From contig BDIU01000174.1 in the NCBI GenBank assembly GCA_002118135.1, positions 1 through 64,000 of the forward strand: DNA of 64,000 nt, read 5' to 3'. Under the pieces are notes generated by a model. It worked only from the letters and a program-made list of their open reading frames with translations. It did not search any database and was not told the DNA's origin. Shown one piece after another: positions 8,957 through 20,600 of this stretch; the stretch's first letter is position 1; each line of letters starts with the position of its first letter. Source of the stretch: Trebouxia sp. TZW2008 (Eukaryota > Chlorophyta > Trebouxiophyceae > Trebouxiales > Trebouxiaceae). Made by a program: the position numbers and the translations under genes.

Positions 8957-11900
8957 CTATCTGCATCTAGCACAAACCCTCGCATACCAATCAGTGGGAT
9001 CAAGCAATCTTGACTGTGCCAGCAGATCCTCGCGCAGGCTACCCTGAAGCATATTGACATATACCCAACAGAAAGACATGGCTGCAGGGAGGACTTGGTT
9101 GTGTAACAGGTCACAGCTTTGCTGTTGTGTAAATCTTGTAATTAGCATTTCCCCTTTTGCCTTGTCCTCACACACAGGCCACTGTTTTGGGACCGTGCTT
9201 GTATATTGTGTGTCGCGGAACTCCACAAGGAGCCCTTGGGTTTCTCCAACACGTGCGTGTTCAACTAAATACCTGGAAAGCACAAACTGGCTGGTAAGTT
9301 CAACCTTCAGTAAAGTCTGCAATTTTGCGCATGGGTTGACAGCTTTGAAAAGTATGCATTAGCTCGACTTGCTTACAATTGTTGCAGCACAAGTGCAGTC
9401 TGGCTCTATAAGATCATGCTGCATAACAAGGAGGTGACGAAGTCCATCAAGAATGCCATCACACACATTGCGCAAGAGGTGCTTCTACATGCTATGCGCA
9501 AAATGAAAAGCTGCAAAACTTACCCAAATTTTGCTGGTCCTGCTGGGTCACATGCATTGATCAACGCTTGGTTGACTTGCACATGTGCATGATCCTTGCC
9601 ACGATGTATGTCTTTCATTCTGGGGTCTATACGGTTGGCTGACTTTACCACCCCATGTCCCTCAATAATGTCAACACTGCCAGTGATGATCAGCTTAATA
9701 TTCATTTCTGCATATTTGAAGAAGACATGGGCCTCAATTGCTTCTGTCTTCACCTTGAATCTGCTTTGTTGTGCCCCAAAGAAATCTTGCGACCCCTCTG
9801 CAAGGTCTGTGAAGAGATTGATGGTACCCGGTTTATTGGTCCTCCCAAAATTCTGTTGGTATATGGTGGACAGATCATCTTTCAGAGCTTGGCGCTGCTC
9901 ACATGAGCAACTCCTCAGATTCTCATCGTCATCGACAGCAGCACGAAGCCTATGCACTTCCTGAGCCATTTTGTCAGCTCTGTGCTGGAAAGCAGCCACA
10001 CTGGACGCCAGCTCTACATGCTGCAGCCGTGACTTGCCTTCAAAGGGATACAAGGTTGAAGCCAACTGCTCGGCCATGTCTTGGCGATACTGCTGCTGAT
10101 ACAAGGCTCTGACATGTAGTGCTGATGATGCAGAAGCTTCTTTGATCAGCTTTTTTCTGAGCGCTGACCATGGTTCCACTTTGTCATGAAAGTTTCCCAA
10201 CTCAATCAGATCATACACGGTTAGCTGAACCACCAGGGTGATCCTGCAAGCACAAGGGGCATTCTTATGAAAATGTTCACCGTTCTCATGCACATTGCTT
10301 CCAGATGATTTCCTGACAGTAGTGGGTCAAAGTTCAAACCGATCTGTGAGAATGATGTGGGGTGTGCAAGCTTCTGAGTAAAAAGTGGGAGCTCAACTAT
10401 TGAGCATGTGAGCACTTGCCTGGGTGAGTGTTGAACGTGGTAGTTGTCGTCTAAGCAGTCAATCCCATGATCCATGAAGCTTCGGAGAGCAGCGTGAGCT
10501 TGGCAACACTGTTCAGCTCGATCATTGATAGCATCCAGAGCTATAGCAAAACCCATCCATTTCATGATTACTATATCGTCCTGATGAGGCATGGCCTGCA
10601 ACGCCTTCTGCATTCAAACATGCAGCACGCTACTTCTTGCAGTTGCAGTTTGAAATGTTCGAAATATGCTGTCTGACAGCTCTTGTGTGCGACACATGCT
10701 GTGTTGCTGTCAAGCCAGTGGGTTCACTTGAGCATGATCATGGCAGATATTGTGAGTGTAGTGCTCACGCACAGGCATGCAACACATACTTGAGCTTGTG
10801 ACTTGCATGAGAATGTGTGCGTCAATGTCAGCATGAGCCCTGGATCATGCATCTTGCAAGCTAGGGACTAAAAAGTATGTAGATGTCAGCAGTGAACCCC
10901 AGTCAAGCAAATGCAAGCTAGTTTTACCTGCAAAGCCCGAGTTCCGTTGGCTTCAAGCACCAGAGCGCAGCCGATTTGCACATCATTTGGCCTGACGATG
11001 CGGGCTGATGGATACATAGTTACCCCTGGTGCATATGCGTCAGATACTCCACCTGTAAGGCACAAATTGGTCCTGTACAACATTGCAATGTGCACAGTGT
11101 GGCAAAATCCAACACAGCAGGTGCAAAGCTGCACTCACTGCACTATGAACAATGCCTGGTGTAAAACAATCAACATCAACACATGTCATAGACAGAACAT
11201 ATTGGCGCAAGGACACGATGCACATGTGATGAGCTTGAGCATTACAAGATGGCAAGACTGCTGTAAGCTGCCGACATACCTGTCACATGACTGCTAGAGC
11301 CTTCAAACTCTTCCAACCCATATGTGTTACTATCCTGCATAGACAGCCAACAGCATAACGGACTGTGGAGGCACCGCCAATGTATCAAAGCACAAGATTG
11401 CAGGACACACAACAGTTCTATCAAACACTCTACCAGGTTGCAATGCTCAGCGCCTGAGGCATGCAGGAATGCATCTCAGGGAGAGTTGGGGTGGAAACAT
11501 CTTATGATCAGACTGTGTTGTCTGCTCACTATCATCACTGCAGGCGAACCTTGCAAAAGGCTAGTTTCGCCCGAGACAAAGCAAAGAACATAGCAAGGCT
11601 TGAGCAACCTCGCCTTTCAGGGACAGGGCAAATGTCACGATTGATGATAGTAAGAATAGGTTTCCGGACACCTATATAGGACCCTTTTGGCAACGCTAAT
11701 CGTTACACGATTGGTGCTGACCAATTCTGCATCATGTGTTGCTTGCTTGCGCAGTGCTGACAAGTATGGTTTGTAAGCAGCTTGTGCCTGATGCCTCCTC
11801 ATGTTCATGCCAAGATGTGTACCTGCAATGGCTCTGTGTTGTGTGGCGAGCCCAATAAAGGTGCTTCAGGATCAAGATCACCATACCCATTCAATCTTGT

Positions 11901-12564
11901 CCGCTTGCTTGTTGGCATCAAAGGCGAACTGGGAGGATACAGGTCCATTAAGAGGTCCAAGTCAATTGATCCTCCTAAGCTGGAATCTAGCAGCTCTGAG
12001 AGACTGGCATCATTGAGAGGGGAGGCTGCATGTGGCAAAGTGTCTCTGCATTCTGACGCCAAGAGATTACCATTGGCAGTGGCTGGTGCTGAAGCTAACG
12101 GCTGCATGCAAACGGGTGCTTGATCAGCTGGACAGTCTTGACACCATACTGGACATAGTTGTGTATCAATTCTGCTTGACTCTGCGTCTGTGGGGCACCA
12201 TGGGCATGCTATGCTTTTGGTGGTAGGTGGTGCTATATGTGTGAATTGTGTAACAATAGCTTACCAGTGAATGGCCAAGCTGTCTTAGCATCACTGCTTA
12301 CAACAGGCAATTGACATGCTCAAGACATGAGACCAAATGCGCAGCAGGCTGCATGCATGTGACACTGGCTAGACTGTTTGCAATCTGTGGCATGCTCAGC
12401 AAAATTGAAGCAGAAAGCAATGTTACAGCACTCATACTCATGAACCAATAACCAGCACACACATTGCATGGCCAAGCAAATTACATGACGTCATGGCAAT
12501 GCACGCCTGACCTGTGTACTCCTGCCTGCATGTGCTGTGTTGATCGCAGAAGGATGAGCTGTCT

Positions 12565-12597
<33 letters not shown>

Positions 12598-13810
12598 CGG
12601 CAGCAGCAGTCTCAGCAACAGTGGCAGCAGCGGCGGCAGCAGCAGCGGCGGCAGCAGCAGCAGTGGCAGCAGCAGCGGTGGCAGCAGCAGCGGTGGCAGC
12701 AGCCTTGTGCCTGGCCAGAACACAGTCTCTGGCTTGCACAGCTAACAAGAACTCTTGCGACATTGTTGCATCAACTGCCGCAAAATCTGCTTGAACTGCA
12801 GCAGCAGCACCTCAAAATGTCAGCATAGCGTGAAGCAGAGTTCACGCAACTCACCAGCAGGAAGAGCAACTCACACAACATGAATCATACATGCCTGGTG
12901 ATGAGTCAATATCAGGGGAATCTGATCAGGGTTAGGAACAGCAGCATAGCTTGCAAGCAAAGCACAGAAAACAACACTGGCACTGGATGCAACAAACAAT
13001 GAATCCTCAAGTGCTGCATTCCCAGGTATAAAGTGTTATAACAGCTGCTTTGATCACCAACCCATCTGTCCCTACGGTGAATTGTGCTCACTCAGAGGTT
13101 CCACTGCAGTACTGCAGTCAGACTGCAGTGACTGGTCACCAATTGCATCATTGTTGCATGAAGGATGTCGTTTTATCAAGTGTCTGTATAAGGAAAAATT
13201 ACTGTAGTGTAGCCAACAACTATGCATGGCAGCAGCTCATGCTGTATTGAACATCCAAAGCTGCCATCAAAGCACCATCTCTGAATGATGCTCACCTTTT
13301 TCAGACAGCCCGGTATCGTCTGGCAAAACCCAATACAATGTTGCAGCCTCCAACACTTGGATCAATTTATCACTACGCAAACGTTGGCACTGCAGGCAAT
13401 GCTTGCCCCAAGCCTCAATGACCTTTTGCAGAGTTGTCGCAGGGTACTCAACAGGTGCACCATGTCTTTGTGCTTGTACAGAGTTTTGAGCGATTTGACC
13501 CATGTCATCCCAATACTGCTTCCATAAAGCTTCATTTTTGAGGTCCCTGACCTGGTCATGTATCCAGTCAGTAGTACGCTGCAATACTTTGTGTTTAAAA
13601 CTTGCATCATTACATGTTGCATCCTGCACCAGAACTGAAGTGTGAGCTTTTAACTTGATGGCGTTCGTCAGCAAAATCAGAAGGGAAGCTGTACCCGAAG
13701 GCCAGAAAAGAGAAGTTCGTTGAGGTAGGCTTCAGTAACATGCTGAGGATTAGCAAAAACATATTCTTTGTCGGGGTCTTGACAGCCCCAGTTGGCTACA
13801 TGTAGGAAAT
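8957..13810 (-). CDS. nuclease-like paralogue with long N-terminal extension
   Basis: Readable minus-strand exons are about 13700-13297, 12795-12512, 12101-11823, 11334-11280, 11052-10928, 10607-10420, 10243-9524 and 9272-8957; from 13297 onward all splice phases agree. The N-terminal part is unrecognised (TTDWIHDQVRDLKNEALWK), followed by a polyalanine exon, a Ser/Leu/Asp-rich exon (SELLDSSLGGSIDLDLL) and a short domain GVSDAYAPGVTMYPSARIV. The 720-nt exon and the last exon are homologous to the plus-strand gene at 6782. Here the metal motif reads SVDIIEGHGVVKSANR, with Val where ExK would have Glu, so catalysis may be lost. The intron after 10420 uses a GC donor (AG|GCAAGT). Upstream, 13806-13700 is also coding-like (NWGCQDPDKEYVF) but joins through a frame change; the true start is unresolved. 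Confidence 0.55.
12560..12705 (-). repeat. coding trinucleotide repeat (polyalanine tract)
   Basis: GCT/GCC repeats read on the minus strand give runs of Ala broken by Thr, Glu and Asp. They lie inside exon 12512-12795 of the nuclease paralogue and remain in frame. Length polymorphism is likely. Confidence 0.75.
13088..13215 (+). repeat. dispersed repeat R1, copy 1 (diverged)
   Basis: Contains the R1 hallmarks 'ctcagaggttccactgcagt', a 'cagtcagactgcagtgactgg' segment and an 'aaaaattactgtagtg' end. It lies in an intron or upstream part of the nuclease paralogue. Diverged compared with the copies at 25551 and 45477. Confidence 0.5.
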
Positions 13811-14690
13811 CAGTTCCTAACTTTTGCCTGAGTGAGGGGGGGACCTATGTGAAATACCCATGGTTTCAGCATCTGCATCTATATACGCAAAGTGAGCGGT
13901 CACGAGAAGCAGAACTGTGGCACAAGTGGCCTTGACACGCACCTGAATCCGAAATCTACCGCTGACAGCGATCTGGCAACCTTTGGGCCAGCCAGCTGCA
14001 GTTTTTGCAGTTTCTGGTTTGGTCTGAAGGACCATTTTGAAATCTCTCAGCCGCAGCGCAAGCGGTTGCACCAAGAGACAAGGAAGGCAAGTCCACAACA
14101 AGGCGCATATCTACTGTGGCACAGTCGAACCTTTGGCTGATTTGATCCCCGACGCAAGAGTGACGATCCTATCCGTATGCATCGACTTCGGCATTGAAGA
14201 AGGTCTTCGGACACTCTTGTGCCCAAGACATAAAAGAGAGACAAAAGTGGCCAGAAGAAGAACAAAAGCGGGGTTGGCCTAGCTAGTGCGTGCGTGACAG
14301 CAACTGGCACATTAAATGCCTGTTCTTCTTCTCCTTGGTCCAGATTCCAATCCATGGATACATCCCTATAGCCATGGATCGAGCAGCGTATCACTTGCAC
14401 ATGAAGCGCTGCATCATGTCGGTTGCCACAACCTTGCCTCGTCCAGAAGGCTGCCAGATCTTGGTTGCCGGTGCCGATTTGCGGCACTCTCAGGTAGCGT
14501 TAGTACTCGGACTCGTGTCATCCCAAGTATCCGCTGCTGTGTCAACCTTGTTTCAGCTTGCTGTGCTGATCATATTCAATCCTAAAGCTTGCTGCTGACC
14601 ACAGGAAATTGCTGTCTTGCAGGTTGCGAACGGAAACCTGCGATCGTCCCGAGCTTGTCACAAGACTGCACCAGACATCTATCTGCAGCG
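13811..14690. promoter_or_regulatory. region between divergent genes, possible 5' exons
   Basis: Separates the minus-strand nuclease paralogue from the plus-strand KEN gene and should contain both promoters. A minus-strand frame from the ATG at 14035 (MVLQTKPETAKTAAGWPKG, with a hydrophobic stretch) could be a first exon of the nuclease paralogue. A plus-strand frame 14374-14503 (MDRAAYHLHMKRC, ending CAG|GT) could be an upstream exon of the KEN gene. Neither could be connected in phase with confidence. Confidence 0.35.
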
Positions 14691-17600
14691 ATGCGCAGCA
14701 CGGTCCTTAACTTCTTCGGATGGACATCCTGTGCCAACAACACAAATGCTCAGGACCACCCGCGCAAAAGGCCAACGGCGGAAAATGACGTACGATGTGT
14801 GCGGGTCGCAAATGTCTACTCAAGCGCAGGCCCTGCAACTCCTACGTCTCCGACAATGCATATGCAGCAGCAACGTGCCATTGATTGCATTTTGCTTCTA
14901 TGCATCTTTTGACCAGACCAGTTAGCATAGATTGGTAGTGCTATGTGCAGAAGTCAGACTTGGAGGTACCAGCGTTTGCAGGGGAAAGTGACCATCCAGA
15001 TAAAGTCCCAGACAACAGATCAAGCTCTGACCCTGATCCTGAACAGACTTTGCAGGTGAGGCTGACACCCTTCATGCAAAGGCTCAGCTGCATGGTTTGA
15101 ATTCAGATCATGTATGACTGAACATGATGGCACTGTTTGCTGGCTGCAAACAGGCAATATGCCAACACAAATGCAAGTCTGTACGTACCTAGTTGGGCCT
15201 GCTGAGCCTGCCAAGCTGACGTATGTAATGAATGAATAATGACATGAATGCATGTCCTACTTCATGCAGTGTGTTTGTTGCTGCGTTTTGCCTTCACCAC
15301 TAGGGCTCCTGCCTCCTATGCATGCTTTGGGTTGCACAGCAGGGTGCAAGCACAAACTTAGATTCAGCATGCATGCAGCACAGACTTGCACCCATGAAAG
15401 GTTGTCAGCTGTGCTTGCGCTGGCACTAGACTCTATGCAAGTGATATCAGCAATTCATGAAAATGCTCTGGCGCTCTTGCAGGATGCTGACCAGCCTCCA
15501 CCAGACAACATCGACTTTACCTTTGGACCTGTCCTGGCACGCATGTCGAGTCAGCAGGGCTCTGGAGCCGTGACCCCACATGAGTCTAGCACCTCACAAG
15601 CTGCGGACAGTGTCTCTGGTCATGACACAGCTCGCGACACCACAAGTCAACACAGTGAATCTAGTGGCCGCTTGCACGGTGACAGTGTCAGCGGCGTGTC
15701 CAGCCCTGATTTGCGTAGCTCTACACGCCACAGTTTGCCATCTCTTGTCAGAAGTCAGCCCAACATGTTTCTGGGGGAAGGATCAGTCATTACACCTGTA
15801 TTCCGCATGGTGAGTAGTCAGCGTCTGCTCATTGTGACTAACCTGTCATTGCATGCAGCTCCTGAACCTGTGCAAGTGGACGGTTAGCATGTGCATTCAA
15901 AATTGCAGCATTCAGTCAGCAGTTCTATGATGTTACACGTGCCAACACTTATGCAAAGCAGTATCGCGCATTACTGTCCTGTGCCTAAATTTGACAATGA
16001 TTGATGTCTTGGGACGCTCTTGTGCCCCGGAAAGAAAAGCAGTAATGTGTAATGCGCAGCTTGCCTCAATATCATTTGTCTTGAGTTTTGAAACATTGCT
16101 GATGCAGACTGTACATCTGATGGGTGTTCTGATTGGGCGTCATGCTGTTGCTTTGCCACACATGTTTGCAAGCGTATATCATGTGTCTCAAGTTGTTGGT
16201 GTGTGCACAGATAATGCAGCAAATTCAGCACAAGATGCAAACACAACATGAGGAGGGCCTGGTGTTCAATGAGCTGAACCCTACCAATATTCTGATAACC
16301 CCAAGAAACACCTCCATCTTTGTGCAAGGTGAGTACTGCAATGCTTGTCTGCCCCAACAGACAGCAACTGCATGGCACCTCAAGCAGAGTTGTGCTGAGG
16401 TACAATTGATCAATCAGCTATATTTATTCTCTGGGTCCAAGACCTGAAGCCTGATAGGCTCATCGGACTTCCTGTGACCAACTACAGGTTGACAGTAAAC
16501 GTTCCTTTTATGTTGTCAACAATCTCATACACATAAAACTCTTCATGTTTACTGTGATTCTGTTGGGCAAGCTTACCATCGATGTCAGCATTCACATAAG
16601 TTCTTTGGCTGCTTATGCAATGTCATGCTGATTCAAAATGAAGCGTTGAAGCTTTCCTGTAATCAGTAGACGCATGCACACAGTATTGCCTTGATCTCAA
16701 GGGATCTAGTCTCACTGTACATGCGCTTGACAAATGGTCCAAACCAAAACCAAAGGTGCAGTCATGTGTATGTATATGCATATTGGATGTATGCACAATA
16801 ATGTGCTCACGCATGGGTACACACAATCACACATTTGTGCAGGTGTGCTGATGCACACAGCACATCCAATCCACACTACACACTACTCAAGTGTATATCG
16901 TGACCACAGCACACATTTCTTGTAATGACTGCAGGTGGCTCTGAAACCATCACAGATGCTGGACGCAACACTGAAGTTGCTGCCTTGGGAAGGGTGATTT
17001 ATTTCATTTGCACAGCTGGCAGGCATGGAGAAACATGGCAGCCCACTTGCAGGGTCAGCTTCACAATCCACGCTGTACCTTGTGCACACTGTCATGCTCT
17101 TGATTAATTGCAATCGGGAATCCACCTCGCAACCACGATGCTTGCCATTGTTTGCATATTACGCAGCAGATTGGGGCCTGTGCAGATGCACATGCCTGCG
17201 ACTGCTTTCTGTAGCAGCTGAGTGTGCTTGCAACTCTCACGCGTATGCGTTGATTCACTCATTTGTTTGTTTGTTCACCCGTCCATCCATCCTTTTATCC
17301 TTTTGTATGTTTGTGCTATCATCAATGAGCGTGCTAGACAGGCTGAGCAGGCCCCAGCTAGGTATGTACTGTAGCATTTGATTGTGTCCAACCAGATATG
17401 CAAGCACTACTACCGTGTGGATCTGCAGTGAGGCGCACACACAACATGACTGGCGCATTGAACAGGACTGTTACTTTGTACATTACCAACTTGTACTGAT
17501 AGCCTCTGCCCAATGCTTGGCATGCCATCAACAGAAGTACCAGGACAATGAGACTGCACTGAACAACTGCCTTCTCCCTGCACTCAACTTCTGAATGGTG

Positions 17601-20600
17601 ACAGGCGCCAGACAGTTTTTGTATGCAGTACAGTTGTGACACCTGCCTCAAAACTGCCTCTCCCCATGTACATCAGAACGGCTACAGTAACTTCCCCTTA
17701 TGAGGACACTCAACACGAGGAACTCTTTGATGTAATCACAAATTTGCTGCTTGCCACAACAGGCGTTATCAAGACTTTATTTGACTTGGAAGACCTGCTG
17801 CATTGTAGGTATGTTCAGAATTGCAGGCGTTCTCAGGAGGAAAGGCTGTATTTGACTTGAATGAACTGCTGCATTGCAGGTATGTTCAGAATTGCAACAC
17901 ATGCCACTGGTGGCAGATTTGGTTGCCAATGTGCTGCGCACGCGTCCCAGTGTGGGACCCAGCCTGTCATATGTGATGCAGCACCCAGCATGGTGGACTG
18001 CCGAAGAGTTCAAGCATTTTTCTGCGGAGGCCTTGACCTTCTTGGGCAAGGTAAGCTGGGTCTTTAAACAGTTATACAGTGAATCACCATGTTCTTCATT
18101 CCAGTGAGTGATACTCTCACACTCTTGCAAATTTGCTATTACGTATAGGCGCTGTCATACTGCGTATTTCATTTTTGCACTGCATTTCAGTGACCCATAC
18201 TCTCAATTACTATTTGTTGCGTATTGGGTATTGAGTGTTGAGAATTACGTGTTGTGATTCACTGTTCAAACTTAGCTGGTCCAGGCCAAGTCAAGTCTGG
18301 ATTTGACCTGGACTGCCGGTCAGACAAACCTGAACACCGAGGTCTTGTATACAAGCTCAATCAGCAGAAAAAGAGTGAAGTTGTTGTATTGTTTGGATCA
18401 CGTCCATATGCAGTAAGGGTCGCACTGAATACATGCCAACTGGAAAGTTTACTGGCATTTCTGTCATTATGGTAGTCTGAAAGCAGCTCATTTCGATGCC
18501 ATGTAAATACTCGGCAATCCATGCAGCCCCAAATCCAGCAGCCACTCCAAACACCTGTACATGTACTCATATTTGTATCATGACGCCGACCTCCACATCA
18601 AACTTTGTTCCATTTTCCCATGATATGCTGTCAGATTGCCAAGAACTCCACAATCTTTATCAGCTAGAACCTTACTGGCAACTTCGACAACGTTCTGGTC
18701 TTCTTCTGCATGTGCATGACGCTATGACCATGCAATTTCTGCAGGCAATATTTGTCATGACTGCAAGACATGTTGATGTTTCAAGGCAACTTTACAATGT
18801 GACAAAGCACATATGCATCTGGCATTGCTGATTATTTTAGGCACTTTGCATTTTCAGGATTGACCTGCTCTGACATTGCCTGTCCATCCCCTCAGGCACT
18901 ACTCTATTGGCTTGCTGACTGACTGACTGACGGACTGTGAGCTTGCGTCATCAATTCATAAACAGGTCAAATGCTCAAATGGCTGGCCGCTGGCTTGGTT
19001 GGTTGATGTACTGAATAGATTGCTCAAAAGCTTGTTTCACTGGCTGAACGACTGATTGAATGGTGACTTTTGCTGTCCAGCGTAAATGCAGCTTTCAAAA
19101 GCCGAATATCAGACATCCTTTTTGTGGCGCTCGAATTGAGCCAGCCTGGCAAGGCCGGAACTGTGCCACACACACACCTAGCATCTTTGCTGGAATCTTC
19201 CATCATCACGATTGGACGCCTCACCAGCGGGAGCTCCTACCCCAGGGCTCCCAAGTGCGCCTTCAATGTTGCGAAGAACCTGAGCAAACCCTGTGGTGTG
19301 CGGCCGCAGCCAATGCGAAGAATGTTGACATCAAAACCTCTGAAATTGGGGCGACCCAACATGATTATCATCACTGTAGCCATGCTTGCACGTGACATTG
19401 GCTTTGCATTGCAGGATCCTCAGGGGCTTTCAAGACAGCTGCAGCAATGCTATGAGTCTCTTGTGGAGGGATCAGACTGGCGTGACACAATTGAGCCTCC
19501 TCTGATGCACTACATGGAAACAGAAAGCAGTGCCTATTGGGATGCAAGCTTGCGCGATTTGCTGCGCTTTATGAAGAACTCTTCTAAGCACGAGGACAAG
19601 GTGAATTTGGCACTTCGTGGTGAAGACAGCATGCAGGAGCTGCTGCAACACGGCGCATTCCGGTAGGCAGCAAAAGCTTCACAACCCACCATGATCGATT
19701 GTGTGTTTGTTCATTGCTAGACAGGCTCAGCAGGTCCAGTTAGGTATGTACTGGACCAAGCAACTGCCTCCACCCAGTCTGGTCTTGTGCCAATCTAAAC
19801 TGCTTATACATAACTATATTACCACTTATATCGAAAGGTGCAGAGATCTTTGTATACAGCTGTCAAGTGTCTCTGGGTTTGCCATTGGCCTTTCTGCCTG
19901 GCAAGTGCCCAAGCATACACTGAAAAGTCTGTCCTGTGACATGCGTGCTGTGTGAGCGTTGCTCAAGCAAAGCGCTCAAGCAAGCCTTGCTGGCTGTCTT
20001 TGATTTGCTGTGCTGCTGTCTCTCATCCTTTCAGTCATTCAAAACACATGCCAGACAGGCTCAGCAGGCCCAGCTAGGTACATAACGCAGCGATCGATTG
20101 CCTCCTATTAGTTTGGTCCTGTGCTTGCTAAACCAGTTGAATTGAACACGGAGGGAAGAGGAGTCCTTGCATATGGTGGTCTGTCAAGTGTCTCTGAATT
20201 TGCCCCTAGCCTTTGTACCTGGTGACTGCCCCAACATGCACTGACAAGGCAGTCTGTCCTGTGATATGTGTACTGTGTGCCCCAGCCATCTAAGCCTGCT
20301 ATGAGTAACAACCTGTGTAAAAGCAAGCAGCTTGATTGATGTGGCATCTTGCTCTCAGCTGCACATCACTGATTTACATGAGTGAAAACATACAGTGTTT
20401 TCCCTTATATTGACTGCTTTGCTGACCAAGAAAACTGTCCTGACATCAAGATGTCTTTGTTCAGAGGTACTTTGGCAGTCAGAATGCAGGCATTGGTTCT
20501 GAACTACACTGTTCTTACAGCGAGAATGTAAACAGAGTCATTGCAAGGAAACATTGGGAATGCATGCGTTTGTGCTGACCGTAGTAAATAGCTGCAACAC

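Noticed and set aside
14047..14487. Minus-strand ORF of 146 codons upstream of the KEN gene
   Set aside because: Composition (Cys/Arg/Leu mix, no domain) and overlap with better plus-strand candidates suggest a shadow frame.
17636..17808. Possible KEN-gene exon reading ...LFDVITNLLLATTGVIKTLF
   Set aside because: Would end in a phase incompatible with exon 17880-18050; its end belongs to the duplicated acceptor region.
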